Assembly: GCA_003254885.1 (NCBI GenBank)
Contig: QANT01007580.1
Span: 16,392-80,391 of the forward strand
DNA from: Purshia tridentata
Lineage: Eukaryota; Streptophyta; Magnoliopsida; Rosales; Rosaceae
DNA: 64,000 nt
Direction of reading: 5' to 3'
The position numbers and the translations under genes are program-made. Position 1 is the first letter of the stretch, and the number at the start of each line of letters is the position of its first letter. Below, piece by piece: positions 22,212 to 37,281 of the stretch. A model generated the notes under the pieces. It saw only the letters and a program-made list of their open reading frames with translations, was not told the DNA's origin and did no database searches.

Positions 22212-24414
22212 TGTCCCTCTATAAACTCATCATCTTTAATTGAATGCTATTTATAAGTCAAGAGGATTGGCTTCCTCTCACCCTCCCCTTTGAAAGTTTA
22301 TTTGATCTAATTTTGTATGAGTGATGTATAAATCCAAGTAGAAGAAAGCAATAAAATTAGTCCTAATACTAATTTTTTGTAATATGTAGCCATCCGAAAG
22401 TCCACAGTAGTTTATTACCCTGCATGTATACATTGAAGACCTACAAGATTCTTAGCTCTTCAAGTAGAATCATTGTTATTGAATATATTTTCTGCAAATA
22501 ATAAACTGTCAGTGTCAGATTACAAACTTCTCTAAATGATATTCTCTGCTATTTCTTTGAAGCCTCCAATTGATGCTATTTACTGAATAACAAATTTGTT
22601 TGACTATGAATCCCAATAACAGAAGGAATATCTCTCAATAGTCAATACTAACTCTGAAGTCATTGGCTTATGATCATTTAATATCTCTCAATAGCCATGC
22701 ATGCCTCTTTTATATATTTATATATCATTGATCAATGCATAAAGTGTTGAAATTCTGACCCCAAGAATTGGTGAATGTGGCTTCATGGAATATAATATTT
22801 AGCAAAGAAAACAAGAGAAAGAAGCTGAAAAGATGATTGTACTGCTAACCAAGTAACCATACCAGATTGATTCAAAAGAATATAAGCATCAACTTTCAGT
22901 CTTCAACATTCTGACTGTGGGGGTTGAGGCCTGGTCAAGTCATCTGGAAATGGAAAGACCTTACACTTAAATAAGAGGGAGTAAGTGAAAAATAAGTAAA
23001 AAATCTTACTGGCTTATTCACTCTCCAAGTGGACTGATTCTTTTTAAAATATTTTCTGCAGGTAAATAGTAAGTTGCTAATAAGCCTACAACATAAAAAA
23101 CTGCTGGGTGCTACTGGACCACTGCTATCTGGTCATCCAATTGCCTGAATTGCTTCCCCTCTTCAGACCAACTCTGTTTCTCTTTAATATTAATCCATTC
23201 CCCAATTTTTTTGGTAACCAAGTGAATGAATCTATACTGAGTACTGTGATCGTAAGTGCATGTATTGACAGTATTGTAGAATGTTGTATATTTGTTTTAT
23301 TCTATAATTCGGAGGACCTGGTTTGAGTAATTGAATTATGATTAGAGTAAATTACAATTCAGTACCTTAATTGATTGGAGTTTTGCACTTTGGCCCCGTT
23401 CAAGTCGAGAGAAATGATCGTCTAAAGACGCGGACCTCTTGTAATGGTTTCACGTATATTCGCGGCTACAGCTTGCTTCGTAATTAAATAATAATAGAAA
23501 ATTAATAAAAGATGTAATGATGATGAATATTAAAAAGGGGATCCACTTCCTGACTCTCAGCTACTCAAAGTCAACCCCCTCCTCGCCCCACTACTTTATG
23601 TTGGATTTGTCTTTTAGTGCTCTTTTCTACATTTTCTATCCGCATGTTCGCTCATTGACTACAAACCCACGTCATCATCAGCTTCCCATTACTAGTTTCT
23701 CTCTCCGAAGGTTTTGCTACAAAGCGGGCGCCCTTCTATGCTTACCATAAACTCTACCTCTCTCCCATTTTCTATATTTTTTAAAGTCATTCTTTATCAT
23801 TTTTGCCGATAGAAAGAAAGAACTACAATTAAAAATTTCGACTACAAATTGATCTTACATGATCAAAGGTGAAAACCAAATTTCCATACTTTCTGAAATG
23901 GGATTGTCTATAGTGCTTCTTTTATTAGGCCAAACACTAGTCCAAAATTTATTTTCTTGTCAATGTGGTACTCATGGTTTCAGAGTTCCTCATCATCTTA
24001 TGATTCTTATGACAAACCAAATCTCATTAAAAAAAATATTTACCTTCTTTTGGTGAGTCCCCACTCCCCATTCTAATAAAACAAAAAATCAAGGCAGGTG
24101 TCAACCACACGACACACCTAAGAAAGAGCCCATGGCAAGAAATGAGGAGAGAGTGGCACCCAATCCTTGCCCACCTGGACGAAACCTGGGTGGAGGGTGC
24201 CGGGTGCGCAGGATAAGAGTGGCAAACTCTATGCTCTGAGTCACCAATTTGTCATGGTCAGCGTCACTAATTCCCACAAAGCCCCCTTTTTTAGTTTTAT
24301 ACTTTATACTTTGGGTGGGATCAGATTTCTGATTTCTAAGAATCATCGCATTTACTCTTCAAAAGTTGAAAGACAGAGCCTTTCTCAAACTCTGAGCACA
24401 CAAGAAGCAGAGCA
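22212..24414. other. Intergenic region between the RLP pseudogene and NUDT25
   Basis: No gene is supported. The part next to 22211 would be the RLP promoter. The part near 24150-24414 is GC-richer and probably holds the promoter and 5' UTR of NUDT25 on the plus strand. Short ORFs at 23517-23750 and 24167-24508 have no recognisable domain and look like chance frames. Confidence 0.5.
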
Positions 24415-27030
24415 ATGGAGGATCTGCCCCCTGGTTACCGTCCCAACGTTGGCGTTTGCCTCATTAACTCTGATAATCTGGTACCCCCATCTTCGTTTTT
24501 CTTCTTAATTTATCAGAATACCCGCTTATTCTTTAGTTTGATTTGCCTTTTGGTCGTGTCTCGTTTATGGGTTAGATTAACTGTGAACTGATTTTGTTGT
24601 TGTCACTATTATTATGTTAGAGATCAGTGACAAAAGCTGGCACTTTTTGAACTAACTTTGGTCCCAATTCGTTTTTGGTTTGTTTTATCTTGTTGGATTT
24701 TTGAGCCTTGCTTTTTCTTGCAGATTTTCGTTGGGTCTAGATTGAATGTTCCTGGAGCATGGCAGATGCCACAGGTAGTACCATGTACCAACACTATCAA
24801 TTACCACATGATGGCTTAAAATTATGTATTGTAGAATATGTGAAGAGTAATGGTCTGTTTAAACCTTTCTTTTCTTTTTTAACTGAATTATGTTTAATAT
24901 TTACTGATGTGAATTCAGAATGGTTTGCGTGATTTGTAAACTCGAAAAACTTAAATTGTTGACCATCCTGGAGGACATTTGATACATGCCAAAATAGTCT
25001 CTTCATCTTAAAAACCTTTGGCTTCCTCGCATTTGCAAAGCATTCATAATTGGTTTGTGTTCATCTGGCTATATAAATTAATGGAAAACCTTTTCACATG
25101 GCAAGTTTTTCGCCCAACATCTGCAGAAACTTTACTTATAGCTCAGGCCACAAAACCTTAATGGTGTCCAGTTCTCTTATGTGTAGAGGAAATTTAGGTT
25201 TCTTGGATGTAGTACAGCCTCTTTCAAAGTCTATATATGGTGTCGACCACTACTATAAAGGTTGAACTTTCTCTGTAATTGTTTTGCTTTGTTTGTGAGC
25301 ATTCTCAATTTCTGTTGTTTTGTTGAATTCCTTCGGTTTAGCTTAGTTCGACATTAATCTTCTTAGTTTTTTGGATCCTCAATCTCAGGGGGGTATTGAA
25401 GATGGTGAAGAACCCAAATCTGCAGCTATTAGGGAACTACGAGAAGAGACGGGGATACAGTCTGTTGAAATTATTTCTGAGGTTTGTATAGAGAACTGGA
25501 AAAACTCCATACAATTGTGTTACTCATAGTGGATGTGCATGTTTATTTATTTAGTAAAGTCATGATTCTCATTATTTTCATTCTTAAAAACTCTTAGCTT
25601 TCTGAATAATTATTAGATAAGTCTTAACTCAAAACAAAAGCTCTGTTTTTGGAAAAATATTAATACAAAAAGACAAAGAAGGTGAACCAGGCCAAGATTT
25701 ATTTTAGAGGTAGTCACTAACCATTGTGATGCCGTATTCGATGTGCTCTTTGTACTTGATTTTAAAATCTACCCTCACCATTTTGAAAATACTGAAGTTG
25801 TACAACTCCAGTTATCGTGATTTGTGAACTAATCCCTCGGATGGAGTTCAAAGCTTTTAAGTGATAGTCAAAATCTGTTGCATCCCTAGTTTAATAACTA
25901 TGCTGAGCAGCTGATGTAACATATCAGTCAATCAATTTTTCACAGTTATGATTGATGTTGGTATTGACAGGTTCCGAATTGGTTGACTTATGACTTCCCA
26001 CCTGCCGTGAAGACCAAAGTTAATCGGCTCTGGGGAGGTGAATGGCATGGGCAAGCACAAAAATGGCATGTCTTTCTTCCTTCACATGCACACACTTCAT
26101 GTCCTTCTTCTTTTGCTTTCCCTTCCAGTTTCATATTGGTCTCAGAACAAAAGGAAAAAAAACTCACAAATTTCTTTTAGAAATCTTAATCTTTCAAGCA
26201 TTTTAGCAGTTACCCTGTGTTTGGTTCTCTATGAGAACCGTGCAGAGGGTATATTTTTCCTAGGATATGTCCTACTACTACAAACTTTTGTCTGTAATAT
26301 TGTATCATGTATGGCAATCCTAAGTAGAATCACATGTTTAGATATCTTGTTGACTTGAACTGATATTTAATAAGGAGTGTTGTTTTAAGGCTTGAGTGTA
26401 GTTTTATATTTTTAATAAGACTGCAGTGAAAAAATTCCATCAGAAACTGAGTCAGTGAATATTACACATCTGACAGATTAAACTTTTTAAATGATTATGG
26501 AAATTGCAGTGTACTTTTCCTTGTTCAACAGGGTCCAGCCTGGTTGATAAAATTTTTCAGTTGTTAGAATGTGCTTCCTTTGCTTGTGTAAATGTGTAAA
26601 TTTATCTTTAAGGTCTCTGCCGATAGATCTACATGGTTATATTACTAGATTCTTTATGTTTATATGAGTATCCGAATGGTTGGAAATAAGAGATGTAGCC
26701 TAACAACGAATCTGGGTAATTGTCAGGTTTCTTATGAGATTCACAAAAGATGACAGTGAGATCAACTTAGCTAATGGGGAAGCTGATCCAGAATTTGCAG
26801 AGTGGAAATGGGCTAGCCCTGAAGAAGTTATTGAGCAGGTGCGCTGAAAAATTATCCTTCCAGTTAATTAATTTCATCATTAAGATTTATGGACGTAATC
26901 AGATATGGGAGATTATTGATTACAGGCAGTGGACTACAAGAGGCCAACATATGAGGAAGTTATGAGAACCTTCAAGTCCTACTTTGACGGAAGTTCTTTA
27001 TCTGCAAAATGTAAATCGACAAAATGGTGA
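24415..27030 (+). CDS. NUDT25: Nudix hydrolase 25, Ap4A/dinucleoside polyphosphate hydrolase
   Basis: Six exons: 24415-24480, 24724-24774, 25389-25481, 25971-26065, 26727-26838, 26926-27030, giving 173 aa. The protein starts MEDLPPGYRPNVGVCLINSD and carries a complete Nudix box, GGIEDGEEPKSAAIRELREE followed by TG (GX5EX7REUXEEXGU, about residues 40-62), spanning exon 3. PNWLTYDFPP and WGGEWHGQAQKW are signatures of the plant/bacterial (RppH-like) dinucleoside polyphosphatase group. The end, KCKSTKW, matches Arabidopsis NUDT25 in my memory, which hydrolyses Ap4A in the cytosol; no organelle peptide is present. Length matches the family (about 175 aa). Intron 4 needs a GC donor (GCATGT at 26066): only this junction keeps frame and family sequence (QKW-FLMRF). 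Confidence 0.95.
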
Positions 27031-27541
27031 ATGTTGTTTGGGTGCTTGTGTAGTTATCTCCATCTTGTTCACTCATTTTACTCTTTGAATTTAGATCAAG
27101 TACAAGTAGGACTCTTGCTTTTTTGTAAATGATAATGAGAGAACTTTAAGTTAGATATTTTAATTGTAATAACAATAAACTCTTTGTGGAATGACTTAGT
27201 TGCTTTCAATTGTTTTGTCTTGAATAACGATTGCAAAGTGTATCAAAACGAATGGGGGAAAAACCGAAAAGGGTCAAGGTCAAGGACTTGAATTTCTTCC
27301 GTCTATATATAAAATATTAGGCTTTCTCTTTCCTCTCCTTACGTTGACTTCCTGGTCTTAATTATAGGAAAGTAAGTCGAGAATTATTTACATTAAACAA
27401 TGTAGTAAACCAGTAAGGTTTTTTTTAAATCTAACTAAAAATGAAAAGAAGGATAAAAAGTAAAAAACCACGCCGAGTAAACCGGTTTTTAACAGAATAC
27501 GAGTCCATGGCTGCCACTGCCCACTCCTAAAACCCCAAAAA
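27031..27541. other. Intergenic between NUDT25 and the H15 gene
   Basis: The first part is the probable 3' UTR of NUDT25 (AATAAA-like AACAATAAAC near 27170-27180). The second part holds the promoter of the H15 gene. Nothing else was seen. Confidence 0.5.
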
Positions 27542-28892
27542 ATGGCGACCCCAAAACCTCAACTATCCCTTCACCTTCATTCTCAAAACTTGGGAGAGCA
27601 AAGACAAAAACGCATAATGTGCAAGCTCAGAGACGCCATTTTGACCCGTTTTGTTGCTTCAGAACCCTCCAAACCCATCAACTCCGAGCACCTTAAGTCC
27701 CTCATGGAACGCCGCCTCCAAGAGCTCATCCCCAGTATCGACATCCCCACTCACCCCCCTTATGCCTCGGTAACTGTCACTTTAATTGGCATATCAAAAG
27801 TAATTTTCTTGTTTTTGAAAGCAGATTTCAATTTTTTGTAATTACTTTTCTTGTTTGCTTTTTAGTGAGTTCAAAGTGATTAGCTTTACGATCCCAAAAA
27901 AATCAAATGATTAGCCTTGAGAAGCAAGAAAAGTACTTTTATAGAGCGTTTTTCTTGGTGTGGGTAATGTATGTTTCTTGGTTTTAGTGATTTTGTTTGC
28001 TTGTTTTTTGGGGAATGTAGATGATACAGACGGCAATAGAAGAGCTGAATGAGGAGGGTGGGCCGAGTGAGGTGGCCATATCTGAGTTTATCAAAAGGGA
28101 CTACAAGGATTTGCCATTGTCGCATGAGGGTTTGTTGAGGCATCATCTGAGGAAGCTTTGTGAGAGTGGGGTGGTTGTGGCTTTGGATGGTGGGAGATAC
28201 TGTCTTTTGGTTGAGAATGGTGATGATAGGGGGTGTGTTGAAGAGAGGGTACAGGGTAGATGGCTTGGGAAAGGGATGATGGAGGAAAAGAAGAAAGGGG
28301 AAGAAGGGCAAAACGAGGTGATGGGAGGACTTACTGAAGAAAAGCAAGAGCATTTTGAAGTGATTGAAAAACAATGTGGAGCAGAAAGAAAGCAAATGGA
28401 AGCTAGTGAGGGACAATTTGAGGTACTGCTACTGACGCTTTTTTTCTGCCTTCGGTTCCCCTCACATTTTTAATTGCTTGTAAATCTTTGTTGTTGGTGA
28501 CACAGTTTTGACTTTCTGTTTGAATTTTGTTAGCAATGCCGTTCTCATATCATCATTGGTGCATCTTACTTGTATTTGCTGGTTATATCTTGTTTTTTGC
28601 TTTTTAAGGGATTTGTTGCTACAGGCAACTTTTTGTTTTCATCATTAGCACAAACGTAAATTTTTGCCGATGGCAACATTGTGTGTGTGATTTCTGTTTG
28701 ATAATGCAGAGGGCAAACATGGAGTTGGATGTGGAAGGGAGTTTGAAAGAAATACTGGCATTCTTAGATTATAATCAAGAAGAAGCAAACAATAATAAAA
28801 TGACGAAAGAACATATTGAAGCTGGGGTGTGTGAAAATGAATTGATAAAAGAACATAATCATATAGAAGAGCGGAAGTGCAGAGATATATAA
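27542..28892 (+). CDS. Linker-histone (H15) fold protein, possibly frameshifted near its end
   Basis: Three exons: 27542-27769, 28021-28422, 28710-28892, giving 270 aa up to TAA at 28890. Residues about 77-140 form a winged-helix H1/H5 globular domain: MIQTAIEELNEEGGPSEVAI, then FIKRDYKDLPLSHEGLLRHH, LRKLCESGVVVALDGGRYCL. An N-terminal helical region (CKLRDAILTRFV) precedes it and a Lys/Glu-rich coil follows. Such plant proteins bind DNA or nucleosomes in the nucleus. No AT-hook (RGRP) is seen, unlike HMGA-type H15 proteins. Downstream, the +1 frame continues smoothly from about 28872 (EIYKQNEAQAQQMEVNENQY) to 29232 and echoes the earlier KQMEASEGQFE segment. The stop at 28890 may therefore follow a one-base frameshift, or an unrecognised intron may bridge the frames. 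Confidence 0.75.
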
Positions 28893-29232
28893 GCAAAATG
28901 AAGCACAAGCTCAACAAATGGAGGTCAATGAAAATCAATATCAGTTGCAAGCAGTACAAATCAGAGATGTTGGAGAAGTAAGAGTCCCAGGGCAAATTAT
29001 TGAAGTCAGAACTGAGATATTGGAATTATGTTGCAATGGTGTCGGTGGTGGTGAAAACGTGAGGACCCAACTTGGTGCATCATGTTGTGGTGGAAGAAAA
29101 AAAGAAGTCAGTCTGGGAACTGGTGGAGCAGCGGCAGCAACAAAACATACTTGTGAAGAGGACTGCTTGCCGGAACAACATCAACAGCAACCAGATGTCT
29201 ATGGGTCTGACCACATGAGGACCAAAAACTGA
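28872..29232 (+). pseudogene. Out-of-frame C-terminal continuation of the H15 gene
   Basis: The open frame runs through Gln/Glu-rich sequence (QAQQMEVNENQYQLQAVQIR) and a Gly/Cys-containing stretch to a stop at 29230-29232. It shares composition and a short repeat with exon 2 of the H15 gene, and lies directly after that gene's stop in a different frame. It could be the true C-terminus (about 115 residues) cut off by an indel near 28870-28880, or 3' UTR. No separate domain is recognised. Confidence 0.45.
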
Positions 29233-29962
29233 AAATTTGTCACACATTTAATTCTGTAGCTCTGTTTTAGTATATTCTGGTAGTTATCTGATTCCCTTTA
29301 AAATAGACAGTTATCAGTTGTGCTGTTTGCAGGACCCCTGATTGTATTTTAAGAAATAAAAAAAAAAAAGTTATATGAAATTATGAATAAGCCACCCAAC
29401 GATGCTGGATGGCTATTTGACTAATGGCTTTGTTATTGCCTTTGCCCGTAGGCAATCTTTGGTAGTTGACTATTATCAGATAAACTGATGACACGATTCT
29501 TAGTATGAATATTTTTTCAGTCTAATCACTAGTGTAACAAAACAAACATATCTTCAGACTTCTGGACACATACGCATTAGATATGCATTAGATATGTTTG
29601 TGATGTTATCATGTTGATTTATAACAAAATAAATGACTTTGTAGAAATAACGTTCTTAAATAATCTTATCAGAAAAAATAATTATGATTATAAATTTATA
29701 ATAACTTAAAATAAGTAAGAAATATTTATTATTTACAATTACTCTTCTATTGATTGGCTTTTATTACAAAACCTGGTGGGTCGAACGGAAAGGCAAAACC
29801 AAACCAACCGCTAAAGTGTAAACAGTAGAGAGTAAACCGTCAAATGAGTCGAATCGAAATGGTTTGACATCTCGATCTGGGACATATGCCAATCCAGAAA
29901 ACATAGTACAGATAAAAGCGGGTAATAGATTCTCAGTGATCCGATCACTCATCACATTAGAT
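29233..29962. other. Intergenic: H15 3' flank and MPK17-like promoter
   Basis: Mostly AT-rich. A short A-run near 29360 and AATAAA near 29354 could serve the H15 transcript. 29760-29962 is GC-richer and is the likely 5' UTR and promoter of the MAP kinase. No other gene was seen. Confidence 0.45.
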
Positions 29963-34226
<4,264 letters not shown>

Positions 34227-35500
34227 AGGATTGCAGCAGCAGCAGAAGCAGCACCACCACTACCACCATACCAATGGTATTATACTTCTGATAAGATAGC
34301 TACATGTGGGATGCCTTTATTTTGTTCGCTAGGCCCATAACCTGTTTTGTGGGTGGTTGCCTCTTTTTATAGTCCATAATGTATTGTCTTTTATGTATAA
34401 CATTTATTGGCGACATTTTATTTTTATTTTTTCTTTTCGAGAGAGAAGGGAAATGCCACCGACTTTTAGTTGTTATACTCTTTCTTAAGTCCCCGAAACA
34501 ATGTCACAGTTTACACAATTATAAACTGATCCTTATGTAAGAGAATACTTGACAGTTGAGACCATAGCATTGGTGATTATAAAATGAGTGTATGGAAGCC
34601 AAAATGTTTATGCGATTTTCAGCTAGACAACCGATCAAACAGGTGGTGTGGCTTTTGGGCTAATTCGAGAGACTGGAAAGTGGCCGGAGATTAAGCAACT
34701 TGGGCCGGGCCCATATATGATGTTCCATGGTTCGGAACCCTCCGGCCTACATCGTTCCAAATTTTCTGCAAATGTTCTCTTTTATTTTTTTGGCCAGGGT
34801 TTCTGCAAATGTTCTTTATATATTCATATTATGTTGATAATTTTGCTTGGATGGTCGATTGTTTATGAAATTCAACACTTTTGATTTGGTGGTCCTTTGC
34901 TATTATTTTTTCTTTTCTATGGAGTATGTACCTTTGAAAACCAAAAAAATATCAAATTCTTAATCAAATCAGAGACATGACCAATTTAATTAATCAAATT
35001 TAAAAAGTCCCACTTCGATTTTGTCTTCCTAATTTCCCGGGTTTCCTTCACGTTGAAGAAGATTCTCTGCAACAAAATCATATTTTGCATCTAGGTTAAC
35101 AAAAACAAAAAAACACCAATCGGCAGTGATCTTCTTAAACAGGAAAATGCCTTGTCTGCAAAGTAGCTTGTTATTATCATGAAGGAAAATTAATTTGGTG
35201 GGTTTGGGATTTAAAAATTCTTCTATTAATTAAATTTTTGACAAGTCAATGACGATGAACTACTAATTTAGAAATCATTGTTTGCATATTCTATTGACGC
35301 GTACAAATATTAAAATTATGACTACCCTCTACCTGTTTGTTGTTCAAAGTTGTAAGTACCAATGCATTTATTTCTTGTTTATTACAGTAGTATTATAAAT
35401 AATAATAGATTTTGCGCCCCTTAAGGCCGATGTAATATTCCTAGCAATATATGACAATGATGACCTTATGCGAAGCTTGATCGGTGTTAATTAAACTCTA
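34227..35500. other. Intergenic: MAP kinase 3' UTR and SCPL promoter
   Basis: 34227-34300 has CAG/CAC repeats (AGCAGCAGCAGAAGCAGCAC) just after the kinase stop, probably 3' UTR. The short ORF at 34648-34884 shows no domain. Nothing else was recognised before the SCPL gene. Confidence 0.5.
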
Positions 35501-36913
35501 ATGGAGTCAACGACCCCAAAACTCCTTCTGAAGCTCATCCTGTTCATCTCCATTTCTGTGTTCTTATTGCTTCAACTGTTCCCTTTATCCATCCCACCCT
35601 TATCCCCAGCCTCCATTAATATTATTCGATTTCCAGTCTCTCTGTTTCCCAAAGAAGCTTACCCCACCAAGTCAGGCTACCTCACAGTCAATTCCACCAC
35701 AGGCTCTTCTATTTTCTACACCTTCTATGAAGCTCAGAGATCTCTCTTACCTGATCTCTCAAAAACCCCGCTTCTCATTTGGCTCCAAGGTGGCCCTGGA
35801 TGCTCCTCCTTGTTTGGTAACTTCATGGAGATCGGTCCTTGGCATGTAAACTTTCATGACCACCTTGTACTTGAACCCAATCCCGGTACTTGGAACCGGA
35901 TTTTCAGCCTTCTTTTCCTTGACAATCCAATAGGATCCGGATTCAGTATCGCCTCAACATCTGAAGAAATCCCTAGAGACCAGCTCTCCATTGCCAAACA
36001 CCTCTTCATTGCAATTACCAACTTTATTCAACTTGACCCCTCGTTCAAGTCTCGCCCACTATATATAGCGGGTGAGAGCTACGCTGGCAAGTACGTGCCA
36101 GCAATTGGGTACTATATATTGAAGAAGAATGAAGAGTACTTGTCTGATGATGATCAGTCTGAGCGTGTGATTAATTTAGCTGGTGTTGCCATAGGAAATG
36201 GGTTGATAGACAAAGTGACTCAGGTCGGGACTCATGCTGACAACGCTTTTTTCTCAGGGTTGATCAATGAGAGGCAGAAGATCAAGTTGGAGAGGGTTCA
36301 GCAGGAGGAAATTATGCTGGCCAAACAGAGGCGCTGGAGAGAGGCAACAAATGCTAGATATCAAGTAGTCGACATGTTGCATTACATGACAGGGTTGCCC
36401 ACTTTGTATGACTATTCAAAGAAAGCTCCTTACCCACAAACCCAATGGGTCACTGACTTTTTGCACAATGAAAAGGTCAAGAAAGTTTTGGGAGTAAAAG
36501 AGTCGGCGGTTTTCAGAAACTGTAGCCATGTGGTGCAGGTTGCACTTTATGATGACAATATGAAGAGTGTGAAATACATGGTGGAATATTTGTTGGGGAA
36601 GAAGAGCAAGGTTTTGTTGTACCAGGGACAGTTTGACTTGTGGGATGGTGTGCTTTCGACTGAGGCTTGGGTGAAGACCTTGAAATGGGAGGAGATTGAA
36701 CATTTTCTTGCGGCGGAGCGAAGTGTCTGGAGAGCGAATGGGGATGAGCTTGCTGGGTATGTGCACAAGTGGGAGAGTTTGAGCCATGTAGTGGTTTCAC
36801 GGGCAGGCCATCTTCTGCCCGCTGACCAGCCATTGAATTCTCAGGCAATGATAGAAGGCTGGGTTTTGGAAACAGGGTTTTTTGGCAATGTGCAAGAGTC
36901 TCCATGGAACTGA
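35501..36913 (+). CDS. SCPL50: Serine carboxypeptidase-like 50, upstream copy
   Basis: Single exon, 470 aa, peptidase family S10. Residues about 9-35 form a hydrophobic signal segment, so the protein enters the secretory pathway (vacuole or apoplast). LLIWLQGGPGCSSLFGNF supplies the oxyanion-hole region. GESYAGKY (191-198) contains the nucleophile Ser193. The second and third triad members are probably Asp379 (QGQFDLWDG) and His437 (RAGHLLPADQP). All three are present, so it is probably catalytic. KSGYLTVN near the N-terminus and the lack of introns match SCPL50 (AT1G15000 group). The peptide or acyl-transfer substrate is unknown. The neighbouring gene at 37282 is a tandem paralogue in the same orientation, 368 bp downstream. 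Confidence 0.94.
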   Translation: MESTTPKLLLKLILFISISVFLLLQLFPLSIPPLSPASINIIRFPVSLFPKEAYPTKSGYLTVNSTTGSSIFYTFYEAQRSLLPDLSKTPLLIWLQGGPGCSSLFGNFMEIGPWHVNFHDHLVLEPNPGTWNRIFSLLFLDNPIGSGFSIASTSEEIPRDQLSIAKHLFIAITNFIQLDPSFKSRPLYIAGESYAGKYVPAIGYYILKKNEEYLSDDDQSERVINLAGVAIGNGLIDKVTQVGTHADNAFFSGLINERQKIKLERVQQEEIMLAKQRRWREATNARYQVVDMLHYMTGLPTLYDYSKKAPYPQTQWVTDFLHNEKVKKVLGVKESAVFRNCSHVVQVALYDDNMKSVKYMVEYLLGKKSKVLLYQGQFDLWDGVLSTEAWVKTLKWEEIEHFLAAERSVWRANGDELAGYVHKWESLSHVVVSRAGHLLPADQPLNSQAMIEGWVLETGFFGNVQESPWN

Positions 36914-37281
36914 TTTACTGATATTATTGTAAGAAATTAGTGGTTATTCTAACTGTAAACCTTTTCTTTTTGGGTAGAGATTTTAATGGCAAATCTGTTT
37001 TAACTTTTATCAAAGCTTAGGCATATGCATATGGGCCCCAACAAAAATGGACGGTATAGATTATAGAGAAGGAAGTCAACAATGCTTGACCGATGAGGAG
37101 GGTTACCGTTATGGAAGTCTAATTATACATGCTAAAATTGCCCTCATTTGTATATTTCTAATATTTTTGAGCAAAAAAAGAAAAAAAAACCCTCAAGATT
37201 CGCTTGACTATTCTCACCACGTGTAATGTAAGCATGTTTGCCTGAAGACCAAACAAAGAACATTGTTCAGTTCACTCTCCC
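36914..37281. other. Spacer between the two SCPL50 copies
   Basis: Contains the 3' UTR of the upstream copy and the promoter of the downstream copy. No ORF or repeat stands out. A CACGTG core is present in CACCACGTGTAA (about 37216-37227), a G-box-like site about 60 bp before the second start codon. Confidence 0.5.

Noticed and set aside
27886-28416. Minus-strand 176-codon ORF opposite H15 exon 2
   Set aside because: It is the antisense of a Lys/Glu-rich coding exon, giving Phe/Leu/Ser-rich nonsense; the plus strand has the H15 domain.
36416-36905. Minus-strand ORFs over the first SCPL50 gene
   Set aside because: They are mirror frames of a strong S10 peptidase coding region; composition is low-complexity and no family is recognised.
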